From positions 1 through 23,480 of the forward strand of contig FR899690.1 in NCBI GenBank assembly GCA_000437275.1: a DNA stretch of 23,480 nucleotides, read 5' to 3'. Below are positions 13,497 to 21,093 of this stretch, piece by piece; the stretch's first letter is position 1, and every line of letters starts with the position of its first letter. The notes beneath the pieces were generated by a model. That model did no database searches, had not been told where the DNA came from, and saw only the letters and a list, made by a program, of their open reading frames with translations. A program made the position numbers and the translations under genes. Source of the DNA: Clostridium sp. CAG:411. Lineage in GTDB: Bacteria; Bacillota; Clostridia; Lachnospirales; Lachnospiraceae.

Positions 13497-14363
13497 ATGT
13501 GCAAGGAGAAAGGGAAGAGAACTGTTTTAACGGCCTGTTCCGATGGGATTGGAGTAGAGCGGAAAGGAGAGATACAGCTTTTAATAGAAAAGTTAAGTCA
13601 GATAGGTATTTTGGCAGATGCAGGAGAGTGCTTATATGACAGGGGAGATGGGCATTCTGGTACACCAAAAGAACGTGCCCAAATGTTAATGAAAAGCTAT
13701 GAGGATGTGGATAACTTTTGTATTTTTGATGTGAGTGGTGGAAATCTTGCCAATGAAATTTTGAGGTATTTAGATTATAATAAAATAAAGGAATGCAAAA
13801 AGCCATTTGTAGGGTATTCGGATTTAACCGTAATATTGAATGCTATTTATACAAAAACAGGGAACCCTGGAGTGTTGTATCAGGTTTGTAATTTGTTGTA
13901 TGCGGATAAGGCAGAGCAGGAGAGGTATGTGAAGCAGGAGTTTATAGAACAAAAACCATGGAAGCATAATTGGACATTTTATCAGGGAAAGGAAATGGAA
14001 GGTATTGTTGTAGGTGGAAATACTCGATGTTTTTTAAAGTTGGCAGGAACGGAGTATTTTCCAAATTTGCAGGATAAGTTGTTACTGTTGGAGGCAAGAA
14101 GTGGGGATGTTACATTGATGCTTACTTATCTAAATCAATTAGAACAAATGGGAGCGTTTGAAAAGGTTGCGGGAGTTTTACTTGGAACGTTTTCGCAGTT
14201 AGAAAAACAGTCTGGTAAGGATAAAATAAAGGAACTTATATTGCCATTTTGCAAACAGAGAGAAATACCAATTGCAAAGACACAGAGCATCGGGCATGGA
14301 GAGGATTCAAAAGGAATTTGGATTGGCAAGGAAATTAAGATAAAAGAAACGGATTTTTGCTAA
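13497..14363 (+). CDS. S66 peptidase: LD-carboxypeptidase / MccF-like
   Basis: This 288-residue cytoplasmic serine peptidase of the LdcA/MccF family has the catalytic set at Ser108 in GYSDLT, Glu199 in LLLLEA and His267 in SIGHGEDSKG. DVSGGN (78-83) forms the substrate and oxyanion region. Family enzymes cut an L-D bond: LdcA removes the last D-Ala from recycled tetrapeptide, while MccF cleaves microcin C-type nucleotide-peptide antibiotics. At 288 residues it is nearer LdcA in size, but the two cannot be told apart here. GGGAGG (13484-13489) is 7 bases before the ATG. It is transcribed away from the sdpR/sdpI-like pair and into the two-component system, 168 bases before it, which hints at an envelope or peptide-stress theme. 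Confidence 0.85.
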   Translation: MCKEKGKRTVLTACSDGIGVERKGEIQLLIEKLSQIGILADAGECLYDRGDGHSGTPKERAQMLMKSYEDVDNFCIFDVSGGNLANEILRYLDYNKIKECKKPFVGYSDLTVILNAIYTKTGNPGVLYQVCNLLYADKAEQERYVKQEFIEQKPWKHNWTFYQGKEMEGIVVGGNTRCFLKLAGTEYFPNLQDKLLLLEARSGDVTLMLTYLNQLEQMGAFEKVAGVLLGTFSQLEKQSGKDKIKELILPFCKQREIPIAKTQSIGHGEDSKGIWIGKEIKIKETDFC

Positions 14364-14414
14364 AACTTGCAGAAAAAATACTGAGAGGTGCAATTTTTGA
14401 GCATTCACAACAAT

Positions 14415-14459
14415 CTTAAGAATTTCTTAGGAATTTAGTATGTTGTTTCTTAAGAATCG
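14415..14459 (+). repeat. Tandem 11-bp repeats upstream of the OmpR-type regulator
   Basis: CTTAAGAATTT (14415-14425) is followed directly by CTTAGGAATTT (14426-14436), a single mismatch. A third partial copy CTTAAGAATCG is at 14449-14459. Direct repeats one helical turn apart are the usual binding pattern of OmpR/PhoB-family regulators, so this is probably an autoregulation site. Confidence 0.6.
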
Positions 14460-14470
14460 TATTATATAGT
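14443..14470 (+). promoter_or_regulatory. Promoter of the response regulator/kinase operon
   Basis: TTGTTT (14443-14448) and TATAGT (14465-14470) are 16 bases apart. The -35 is poor but lies 6 bases after the direct repeats, a layout suited to activation by the bound regulator. Confidence 0.45.
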
Positions 14471-14493
14471 ATATAGTGTGGAAGGAAGAAAAA

Positions 14494-14547
14494 ATGCTAG
14501 CAAGAAATCCACAAAAAGAAAGAGGTAAAAAATGTATCGAATTTTAG
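14494..14547 (+). CDS. Possible 17-codon leader ORF overlapping the regulator start
   Basis: ATG at 14494, preceded by GGAAGGAAG, opens MLARNPQKERGKKCIEF and stops at 14545-14547, 14 bases inside the regulator gene in another frame. It could couple or tune translation of the regulator. It may equally be chance; there is no similarity evidence. Confidence 0.25.
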   Translation: MLARNPQKERGKKCIEF

Positions 14548-15227
14548 TATGTGAAGATGAAAAATCCATAGCGGATGCGCTGGAGATTTATTTAACAAAT
14601 GAAGGTTATGAAGTGCTTCGGGCAGAAAATGGAATCGAGGCATTGGAAATTGTAAAAAAGGAAGAACTTCATCTGATTTTAATGGATATTATGATGCCGA
14701 AAATGGACGGAATTAAGGCAACCATGCACATTAGAGAAGAAAAAAATATTCCAATCATTATTTTGTCAGCAAAGGGAGAAGATTATGATAAAGTGCTTGG
14801 GTTAAATGTGGGAGCAGATGATTATGTGACAAAACCGTTTAATCCATTGGAATTGTTGGCAAGAGTAAAAAGTCAGTTAAGGCGTTATACTCGTTTAGGC
14901 AGTATGGAGGAACAGGAAAAAAATAATATTGTGCGAACGGGTAGCTTGGAAATAAACTTAGACACCCATGAGGTCTGGGTAGATGGTGAGCAAAAAAAAC
15001 TGACACCAGTGGAGTTTGGAATATTAGCCTTTTTAACAGAAAATGCAGGAAGAGTATATTCAATTCATCAGATTTACGAGAAGGTCTGGAAAGAGCCTTG
15101 TGTAAATGCGGAAAATACGGTGTCCGTACATATTAGAAGAATTCGAGAAAAGATTGAAATTAATGCAAAAGAACCCAAATATGTAAAGGTGGTGTGGGGC
15201 GTTGGATACAAAGTGGAAAAGATTTAG
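14532..15227 (+). CDS. OmpR/PhoB-family response regulator (VanR-like)
   Basis: This 231-residue protein has a receiver domain (1-120) and a C-terminal winged helix DNA-binding domain (about 132-230). The receiver has acidic pocket CEDE, phospho-acceptor Asp52 in LMDIMMPKMDG, Ser in IILSAKG and Lys in YVTKPFNPLEL, all intact. The DNA-binding end has TPVEFGILAFLTENAGRVYS, then VSVHIRRIREKI and WGVGYK. AGAGG precedes the ATG. Its 3' end overlaps the kinase gene by 26 bases, so the pair is translationally coupled. The tandem repeats at 14415-14436 are its likely own target. Related VanR-type systems answer to cell-wall antibiotics or peptides; the signal here is unknown. Confidence 0.9.
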   Translation: MYRILVCEDEKSIADALEIYLTNEGYEVLRAENGIEALEIVKKEELHLILMDIMMPKMDGIKATMHIREEKNIPIIILSAKGEDYDKVLGLNVGADDYVTKPFNPLELLARVKSQLRRYTRLGSMEEQEKNNIVRTGSLEINLDTHEVWVDGEQKKLTPVEFGILAFLTENAGRVYSIHQIYEKVWKEPCVNAENTVSVHIRRIREKIEINAKEPKYVKVVWGVGYKVEKI

Positions 15228-17949
15228 TAGGAGCGTGCCAGTAAGAATTGTTTTAAATGCATTACTGGTGGTATGTATTATTGTAGAAATGGTGCTTGGC
15301 ATGGCTACGGTCAAGACATTGCAAAAATATTCAGGAAACAAAGAGGTACCAATGTGGTATAGTTATGTTGATTTGTTTGGAAATCAACAATTAACAAATA
15401 AGATTCAATTAGGTTTGTCTTCTGTTTTAGATTATGCAATTGCCAGCCAATGTCAAAGTGGTGAAACGGTAAAAGAAAAAAAGAAGGAAATGGAAAGTAG
15501 AGCGGGTGACTTTCAATATCAAATTATAAGGAGTGATGAAAAGGGAAAAGAAACAACGATTGCCAATAGTAAACAGGATACAGACGATATAAAAAATATT
15601 CCAATTTATGCATTATATAAAGGATATTTGAGTGGAGATACTTATATAAAACAGTGGAAAAATTATTATGGAGATAAGTATACGAGTAAATATGGCTTTA
15701 ATGGAGTGATGTCTTATGAAAAGGGAGTAGCGTCTGACTCCTATACGCAAGAGACTGTAGATTTTTATGATGAGGATGATTCAGAAGAAAGCAATTTTAG
15801 CTGGTTGTCTGTAAATTCTATTATTGAGAAATTGTGCAAAGGGAATCAAACATATGCAAAGTATATAGCACAAAATATGGTGAATCACATAAGTGTATAT
15901 AAGGAGAATATACAGAATGGATTGTATAGTTCGTATTTGCAGGATTCAAAAAATAAGGAAACAATGAAGCAGATTTTGTATAAGTTATATGACAGTCAGG
16001 AATTAGAGGACTTAAAAAGCAATCTTATTGATACGATGTTAGAAGAATTTGCTGATAAAAAGGGTCTGGACTATGATGCGTTAGAGTATGACAGTAGCAC
16101 AGGATTAGTCTATGACGAATATGATGCTGTGTATTATGACATAGATAATAATACAAGTTTTGATAGTGGAGATACGACGAAGTATAATCAATATGTTGCG
16201 AACAAGGAAAAGCAGCAAAAAGAAACAAAATTGCAGAAACTGTATAATCAGAAACTAACCCAAAAGGAAAAAGAGTATTTGAATGCTTTCATTACAAAAG
16301 TGCTTTATGAAGGATATGACAGTACGGATACGCAGAATAAAATTTCTATTCCTGTTTCGGCTGTGCTTAATACACCAAGCAAATATAGTGTTTATATAGG
16401 TGTGAGTGAGGATTTATATAATACTACCCAAGGTGTGTACATGAAACAGTATGACAAGCAGAAGCAGCAGGAAGATGCTCACATGCAAATTGCAGAACGA
16501 CAGGTAACTACTATGGTTGCGGTTGGAATCGTGTTTATCTTTATTTTGTTCCTTTTATTCTATGTATGTGGACGAAAGGCAGGAACAGAGGAGATACAAT
16601 ATTTGGTAATAGACCGCTGGTATACAGAAATTGAAATCATAACGATTATAACCTGCATTATAAGTGGATGTATGTTGTTCGTCACTGAAGCAAGAGTTTT
16701 GAGTGAGTTTATAGGCTCAACATCAACAGATACTTATGATGATCATGCAGTAGCAATATGGGGAGGATTAGCTTTAATTGCACTTTGTGTTATAATTGTT
16801 GTACAATTTTTATGCTCACTTGTTAGAAAAGGAAAAGGAAAAATCCTGTTAAGACAGTCTATTTTAGGAAGAGGTATTTGTGCGGTAAATAGATGTATTG
16901 TAAAATCAAAGGCAAACAAGACTGTTATAATTCTATATGTAGTCATTTGTGGAGTCTGGTTGTTTATAGAACTTATTGGATTTCTAACGTATAGTCTAAC
17001 TTTACTGGCATTCATGCAATTAGTTATGGTAGCAATTATGGTTGCTGTTGCCATTGTGTTAAGTCGTCATCTGGGTAAGTTGCAAACAATCCGCGAAGGA
17101 ATAAAGCGTGTAAAAAATGGTGAAATAACGTATCAGATTCCTACGGATGGAAAAGAAGATATGTTGAATGATATGGCAAAAGATATTAACTCTTTATCAG
17201 AAGGGTTAGAAAAATCCGTAAATCAAATGTTAAAGTCAGAACGACTAAAAACGGAATTGATTTCCAATGTATCGCATGATATAAAAACGCCTTTAACTTC
17301 TATTATTACCTATGTAGACTTGATAAAGAAGGAAGATGTGCAGCCAGATAAGGTAAAAGAGTATGTTGAGGTATTAGATCAAAAATCCCAGCGTTTGAAA
17401 GTATTAACGGATGACTTGTTTGAAGCAGCAAAAGCGACCAGTGGAGCGATGTCTGTGGATATTTCCAGTATTGATCTTGGTTCTTTGGTGAATCAAGCAT
17501 TAGGAGAATATTCTGAAAAATTGGAAAAGGCAGATTTAGATATTCGTAACAACATTGGTGAAAAGCAGTTTTTTGTTAAGGCGGATGGCAGACGTGCATG
17601 GCGTATTTTAGAAAACCTTCTGGGAAATGTCTCAAAGTATGCATTACCAGGAAGCCGTGTATATGTGGATGCAACCAACCAGGAAAACTTTGTAGAACTA
17701 ACAATTAAAAATATTTCAAATGTGGAACTAAATATTAGTGCAGATGAATTGATGGAACGTTTTACAAGAGGTGATCAGTCTAGAAATACAGAAGGAAGCG
17801 GGTTAGGATTGGATATTTCACAAAGTCTTGCAAAGCTTCAAAATGGAGAATTTTATGTAGAGATAGATGGAGATCTCTTTAAAGCAATCTTGCGATTACC
17901 AAAGGCAGCTAATATGAGTGATAGTATCAATTTGGAGAAAAATTTATAA
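15202..17949 (+). CDS. Large multi-pass sensor histidine kinase
   Basis: This 915-residue kinase, much longer than usual VanS-type partners, has one transmembrane helix (about 13-36) followed by a ~395-residue hydrophilic, acidic region predicted outside the cell. Five further hydrophobic segments (about 434-457, 477-498, 516-541, 575-594, 600-622) precede a HAMP-like linker (624-680), a HisKA domain with the H box NVSHDIKTPLTS (His692), and a HATPase_c domain ending GSGLGLDISQSLAKLQNGEF. The external domain shows no motif I recognise; it is rich in Y, D, K and Q. TTG at 15202 was chosen: AAAGGTGGTG lies just upstream, and the sequence MDTKWKRFSRSVPVRIVLN gives a basic start before the helix. 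A GTG at 15235 has its SD too close. It ends in a strong terminator. Confidence 0.88.
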   Translation: MDTKWKRFSRSVPVRIVLNALLVVCIIVEMVLGMATVKTLQKYSGNKEVPMWYSYVDLFGNQQLTNKIQLGLSSVLDYAIASQCQSGETVKEKKKEMESRAGDFQYQIIRSDEKGKETTIANSKQDTDDIKNIPIYALYKGYLSGDTYIKQWKNYYGDKYTSKYGFNGVMSYEKGVASDSYTQETVDFYDEDDSEESNFSWLSVNSIIEKLCKGNQTYAKYIAQNMVNHISVYKENIQNGLYSSYLQDSKNKETMKQILYKLYDSQELEDLKSNLIDTMLEEFADKKGLDYDALEYDSSTGLVYDEYDAVYYDIDNNTSFDSGDTTKYNQYVANKEKQQKETKLQKLYNQKLTQKEKEYLNAFITKVLYEGYDSTDTQNKISIPVSAVLNTPSKYSVYIGVSEDLYNTTQGVYMKQYDKQKQQEDAHMQIAERQVTTMVAVGIVFIFILFLLFYVCGRKAGTEEIQYLVIDRWYTEIEIITIITCIISGCMLFVTEARVLSEFIGSTSTDTYDDHAVAIWGGLALIALCVIIVVQFLCSLVRKGKGKILLRQSILGRGICAVNRCIVKSKANKTVIILYVVICGVWLFIELIGFLTYSLTLLAFMQLVMVAIMVAVAIVLSRHLGKLQTIREGIKRVKNGEITYQIPTDGKEDMLNDMAKDINSLSEGLEKSVNQMLKSERLKTELISNVSHDIKTPLTSIITYVDLIKKEDVQPDKVKEYVEVLDQKSQRLKVLTDDLFEAAKATSGAMSVDISSIDLGSLVNQALGEYSEKLEKADLDIRNNIGEKQFFVKADGRRAWRILENLLGNVSKYALPGSRVYVDATNQENFVELTIKNISNVELNISADELMERFTRGDQSRNTEGSGLGLDISQSLAKLQNGEFYVEIDGDLFKAILRLPKAANMSDSINLEKNL

Positions 17950-17953
17950 ACAG

Positions 17954-17991
17954 AAACACTGTGTAGAGGAGTCTTTACACAGTGTTTTTTT
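17954..17991 (+). terminator. Terminator of the regulator/kinase operon
   Basis: AAACACTGTGTA (17954-17965) pairs perfectly with TACACAGTGTTT (17976-17987) around a 10-base loop, followed by a T-run. Confidence 0.92.
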
Positions 17992-17993
17992 GC

Positions 17994-18022
17994 TTGCTAC
18001 TTTATTTTGTTTTGCTTATAAT
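17994..18022 (+). promoter_or_regulatory. Promoter of the DUF3881 gene
   Basis: TTGCTA (17994-17999) and TATAAT (18017-18022) are exactly 17 bases apart, directly after the preceding terminator and about 100 bases before the start codon. Confidence 0.6.
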
Positions 18023-18122
18023 AGTAGTAAGAATGGCAAATGCGTAGATTTGCTTAGATTTCGGAAAAAGTGGAAAAAACAGATTAAAAAAAACGAGGAT
18101 TAATATATGAGGAGGTGATTTG

Positions 18123-18995
18123 GTGCATAGTTATTTGAGAGCAATTGGTTTTAGTGATGTGAAAAATCGTGCAGATTTTCAGAAGATTGTGGGCATGGTG
18201 ATGGAAGAACCTACAGAGCGACATATGGTAGACTTGGGAAACAAAATTCGGTTAGCGGAATTTAAAAAAGAATTTATGAAGGACGTAGGAATTGGAATCG
18301 TAGGCGAATATGATGAGAGAGGCTTTTTTTATTTAGGGCATTATTTTCCGTATTGCAAGGGATGCTATATTAGCACGAAAGAGGATGTCAGTATTAATAA
18401 AAGAGTAGATACGGATGCGTATACGGGGATGTGCGACGATTTACGGTTTGGTGTGTCTATGATTTTTTATCTGAAGAATGTTTGTGATTTCATCAGAGAT
18501 GGAAAGATGTTGCAGGCAGTTGCGAAAGGTGGAAGAGTATATTTATCTGCGTTGTCCATAGAAGGAAAGATCATTTTGGGAATCACGCAAAATGATATAC
18601 AGCTTCGTCATAAAAGGGAAGAGAGAGCGATGCGGAAAAAGCTTATCATGGAAGCAAAGTGTGGAAATCAGGAAGCGATAGACAGTCTGACAATTGATGA
18701 TATTGACACGTATGCCAGAGTTTCCAGAAGGATTCACAGCGAGGATTTATATTCGATTGTAGATACCAGTTTGATTCCATACGGTTCAGAATCGGATAAT
18801 TATTCCATTGTTGCTACTATTTTGGAATGGAAGGCAATTAAAAATTTTCTTACAGGTGAGGATTTGTATTCCATGACTCTTTGTTGCAATGAGATGGTGT
18901 TTAATCTTTGCATGAATCAAAAAGATTTACAGGGTATTCCTATGATAGGAGCGCGTTTTAAGGGAAATATCTGGATGCAGGGCGATGTACGTTAA
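18123..18995 (+). CDS. DUF3881 family protein
   Basis: This 290-residue soluble protein begins MHSYLRAIGFSDVKNRADFQ, the recognisable start of DUF3881 proteins found in Lachnospiraceae. No catalytic motif, signal peptide or membrane segment is visible. There is an acidic centre, a helical basic stretch (LRHKREERAMRKKLIMEAKCGNQ is split by charged residues near 160-185) and a C-terminal ARFKGNIWMQGDVR. The function is unknown. I chose GTG at 18123 because AGGAGG (18110-18115) is 7 bases upstream. A TTG one codon earlier is possible but too close to the binding site. It has its own promoter and no obvious terminator before the tRNA promoter. Confidence 0.8.
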   Translation: MHSYLRAIGFSDVKNRADFQKIVGMVMEEPTERHMVDLGNKIRLAEFKKEFMKDVGIGIVGEYDERGFFYLGHYFPYCKGCYISTKEDVSINKRVDTDAYTGMCDDLRFGVSMIFYLKNVCDFIRDGKMLQAVAKGGRVYLSALSIEGKIILGITQNDIQLRHKREERAMRKKLIMEAKCGNQEAIDSLTIDDIDTYARVSRRIHSEDLYSIVDTSLIPYGSESDNYSIVATILEWKAIKNFLTGEDLYSMTLCCNEMVFNLCMNQKDLQGIPMIGARFKGNIWMQGDVR

Positions 18996-19044
18996 ATGGA
19001 GTATCATATTAAAAATATTACATTAGGTTGTTAGAAAAAAAATG

Positions 19045-19073
19045 TTGCATTTTGTAGAAATCTATGATAGAAT
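19045..19073 (+). promoter_or_regulatory. tRNA-Glu promoter
   Basis: TTGCAT (19045-19050) and TAGAAT (19068-19073) are 17 bases apart, with a start expected near 19080, 16 bases before the tRNA. Confidence 0.7.
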
Positions 19074-19095
19074 GACATTCGTCAGTTTTTGATAT

Positions 19096-19167
19096 GGCTC
19101 GTTGGTCAAGCGGCTAAGACGCCGCCCTCTCACGGCGGAAACAGGGGTTCGATTCCCCTACGAGCTG
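19096..19167 (+). tRNA. tRNA-Glu (anticodon CUC)
   Basis: The full cloverleaf is readable. The acceptor is GGCTCGT with ACGAGCT (G1-U72 wobble), and the D arm contains GGTCAAGCGGCTAAGAC. The anticodon stem CCGCC/GGCGG surrounds loop CTCTCAC (anticodon CUC at 19129-19131), and the T arm is CAGGGGTTCGATTCCCCTA. The discriminator is G, and CCA is not encoded. It reads GAG codons. It is an isolated gene with its own promoter and terminator. Confidence 0.96.
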
Positions 19168-19196
19168 TTACTGTTTTTTAAAAACAGCCCAACCCG

Positions 19197-19239
19197 AAAA
19201 AGACCTCAATTCAAACAATTTGAATTGAGGTCTTTTTTT
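19197..19239. terminator. Bidirectional terminator between tRNA-Glu and the transpeptidase gene
   Basis: AAAAGACCTCAATTCAAA pairs with TTTGAATTGAGGTCTTTT over 18 bp around loop CAA, flanked by A and T tracts. It ends the rightward tRNA transcript and the leftward transpeptidase transcript, whose TAA stop codon overlaps the A tract. A small CTGTTTTT/AAAAACAG hairpin (19171-19187) lies between it and the tRNA. Confidence 0.93.
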
Positions 19240-20644
19240 AAGAGTCAAAATAGCAAATAACAGGTGTTTTAGAACTGATATTTTCAAAAATGGTTGCGGC
19301 TACCGCTTTTGGTAAATTAATACAACCATGTGAACCGTTTGTACGATAAATAGAACCACCAAACTTGCTTCTCCATGTTGCATCGTGCATACCAATGCCA
19401 CCATTGAATGGCATCCAATAAGAAACAGGAGTACGGTAATCTGCATTGGAACGAGCACCGAGAATCGCATTTCTTTCTAGATACATAATACTGTAAACAC
19501 CTTGTGGTGTATCATATCCTTTGCTTATATTACCAGATACAAAGTCACTATCGACTACAAGTTTTTTATTTTTATAGTACCAAAGATGTTGCTGGCTAAG
19601 ATTGATTTCTACATAAGTGTTTCCCCAGTCTGTCTTGCCATGGGATACAGCAGTTTGCGCATAGACAGGTGTTTTTTTCTTTTTCGCACCTTTTTTAATC
19701 AGTTTCATTAGAGAGGATGTCTCCTGTTCTCTATCCATTAACCAACCATAATCTCCACCGGTAACGGTTGCTGTTTTGCCAGTAGAAGCGGCAAAGGTAC
19801 GGCTTCTGCCATATGTATTGTAAGTAGATGCCAGCGTATCAATGTAGGCTCTTACTTTGTCCTGGTCTATTTTAGCCTTGAACTTTTTATTTTGAATGGT
19901 AATCCAATTATGAATTTTTTTATGGTCTACAACAACTTTTTTCTTGCCAAAAGTGTAAGTGATTTCTGCACTGGCATAGCGTTGTACTTTTTCATAAAGA
20001 TTTTTTAGTTCAGGTGTTTCGCTTGTAATAGCAGGTTTTACATAACAGTCTTTTTTTTCTAATGAAAGAGTAGGTTCTAATGTAAGAATGGCTTCTTTCA
20101 CTTGTTCCAGTAATTTCTTTTTATTTACTTTCGTACCTGCATTTTCACTTACCAGACAATATCCTTGGTTTTTCAAATAGGCAATGGTTGCATTTTTAGG
20201 AGCAACTATATTTTCCTTTTTGAGAAAGGATAGAGATTTGCAACGTTCTTTTAGTTGTTGCTCATCATAGGAGACGCAATGTGTCACGTCTTTTTTGGTT
20301 GAGTGGAAGGCAGAGCCAAGCCAAAGAAATTGATTTTGCTTTTTTAACAGATTTGAGATTTCATCACTTGTAGTATATTTCATAGAAATATCACTAGCGG
20401 ATATAGAATCTGTTACATCATTTCTTCCCTGCAACTGCAAGGTGTAAGTAGCTACTTCCTGAGCAAATACATCTTCTAATTCTTTTACTGTCATGCCAGA
20501 TGCATCAATTCCATTTATTTCTGTATGAAATAAGAAATGGTTGGAAAAATAAATGACAAAACCAAGATAGGATAGAAGAATAGCTGCTAAGGAAATAAGT
20601 AGTGTGCACAAAAGAATTTTGCGCGAGCTTGTTCCTTTTTTCAT
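19238..20644 (-). CDS. L,D-transpeptidase (YkuD/ErfK type) with peptidoglycan-binding region
   Basis: This 468-residue exported enzyme has a basic N-terminus and one transmembrane helix (about 9-32), then ~290 residues outside the cell resembling the PG_binding_4 type (INGIDASGMTVKELEDVF; repeated later as ITYTFGKKKVVVDHKKIHNW). A C-terminal YkuD catalytic domain follows (EINLSQQHLWYYKN, then GIGMHDATW, then SHGCINLP). The HxnSHGCxN motif is complete, with His439 and catalytic Cys441. It forms 3-3 cross-links in peptidoglycan or attaches proteins to it. The start at 20644 (MKKGTSSRK) is preferred because GAGGGG precedes it at good distance, while an upstream in-frame ATG (20659) has no binding site. 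It is a single leftward gene ending at a shared terminator. Confidence 0.92.
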   Translation of the reverse strand: MKKGTSSRKILLCTLLISLAAILLSYLGFVIYFSNHFLFHTEINGIDASGMTVKELEDVFAQEVATYTLQLQGRNDVTDSISASDISMKYTTSDEISNLLKKQNQFLWLGSAFHSTKKDVTHCVSYDEQQLKERCKSLSFLKKENIVAPKNATIAYLKNQGYCLVSENAGTKVNKKKLLEQVKEAILTLEPTLSLEKKDCYVKPAITSETPELKNLYEKVQRYASAEITYTFGKKKVVVDHKKIHNWITIQNKKFKAKIDQDKVRAYIDTLASTYNTYGRSRTFAASTGKTATVTGGDYGWLMDREQETSSLMKLIKKGAKKKKTPVYAQTAVSHGKTDWGNTYVEINLSQQHLWYYKNKKLVVDSDFVSGNISKGYDTPQGVYSIMYLERNAILGARSNADYRTPVSYWMPFNGGIGMHDATWRSKFGGSIYRTNGSHGCINLPKAVAATIFENISSKTPVICYFDS

Positions 20645-20709
20645 TATAATACCCCTCATTTTGTATATTGTATTGTACTTTTATAAACAGATAGTATCTT
20701 TACACGCTA

Positions 20710-20752
20710 AAACATACCCATCTAAAACAGAATGTTAAAAATGGGTACGTTT
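20710..20752 (-). terminator. Hairpin downstream of tRNA-Arg, possible weak terminator
   Basis: AAACATACCCAT (20710-20721) and ATGGGTACGTTT (20741-20752) form a 12-bp stem that is complete, with a G-U pair, only in the minus-strand RNA. The loop is 19 bases, followed by only a short T stretch. It could end the tRNA-Arg transcript or be a leader structure of the transpeptidase mRNA. Confidence 0.4.
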
Positions 20753-20796
20753 CGTTGGTTTATAATATTTGTAATACAGTTTGCTTAATAAAAGAG

Positions 20797-20868
20797 CACC
20801 CCCAGTAGGAATCGAACCTGCAACTAACCCTTAGGAGGGGTTTATTATATCCATTTAACTATGAGGGC
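20797..20868 (-). tRNA. tRNA-Arg (anticodon CCU)
   Basis: On the minus strand the acceptor is GCCCTCA with TGGGGGT (two wobbles). The anticodon stem AACCC/GGGTT surrounds loop CTCCTAA (anticodon CCU at 20833-20835), and the T arm is GCAGGTTCGATTCCTAC. The discriminator is G, and CCA is not encoded. It reads the AGG codon. It is co-directional with the transpeptidase gene downstream. Confidence 0.93.
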
Positions 20869-20951
20869 ATAAAAGTAGCTCGCATAAAGTTATTACATAT
20901 CTGAAAAGTACCGAATGGTACAATATATGCACCTCACACCAGCTAAATTCC

Positions 20952-20981
20952 ATTATAATCAAAGTGCAGTATAAAAGTCAA
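20952..20981 (-). promoter_or_regulatory. Promoter of tRNA-Arg
   Basis: On the minus strand TTGACT (complement of 20976-20981), 18 bases, then TATAAT (complement of 20952-20957). The leader before the tRNA would be about 77 bases and contains a GTACC/GGTAC hairpin (20917-20930). Confidence 0.6.
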
Positions 20982-21093
20982 TAAGGGAACGGAATTTAGG
21001 TAGAAACTTTTGAGGGAATCAGATATACTAAAATGGGAATTAAAATAAGATAGAAGATTTCATAATTGAAATGTTTATATAGGAGGAAATATT
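20982..21093. other. Leader region of the nfo gene
   Basis: The 450-bp interval 20645-21093 holds the tRNA-Arg, its promoter, and a hairpin. In the part next to nfo I find the ribosome binding site AGGAGG (21081-21086) but no convincing -35/-10 pair; TATACT near 21028 lacks a partner at proper spacing. Confidence 0.4.

Noticed and set aside
13706..13714. Single perfect DnaA box in the S66 peptidase gene
   Set aside because: It is isolated, without neighbouring boxes or repeats, and is explained by common Val-Asp codons in an AT-rich gene.
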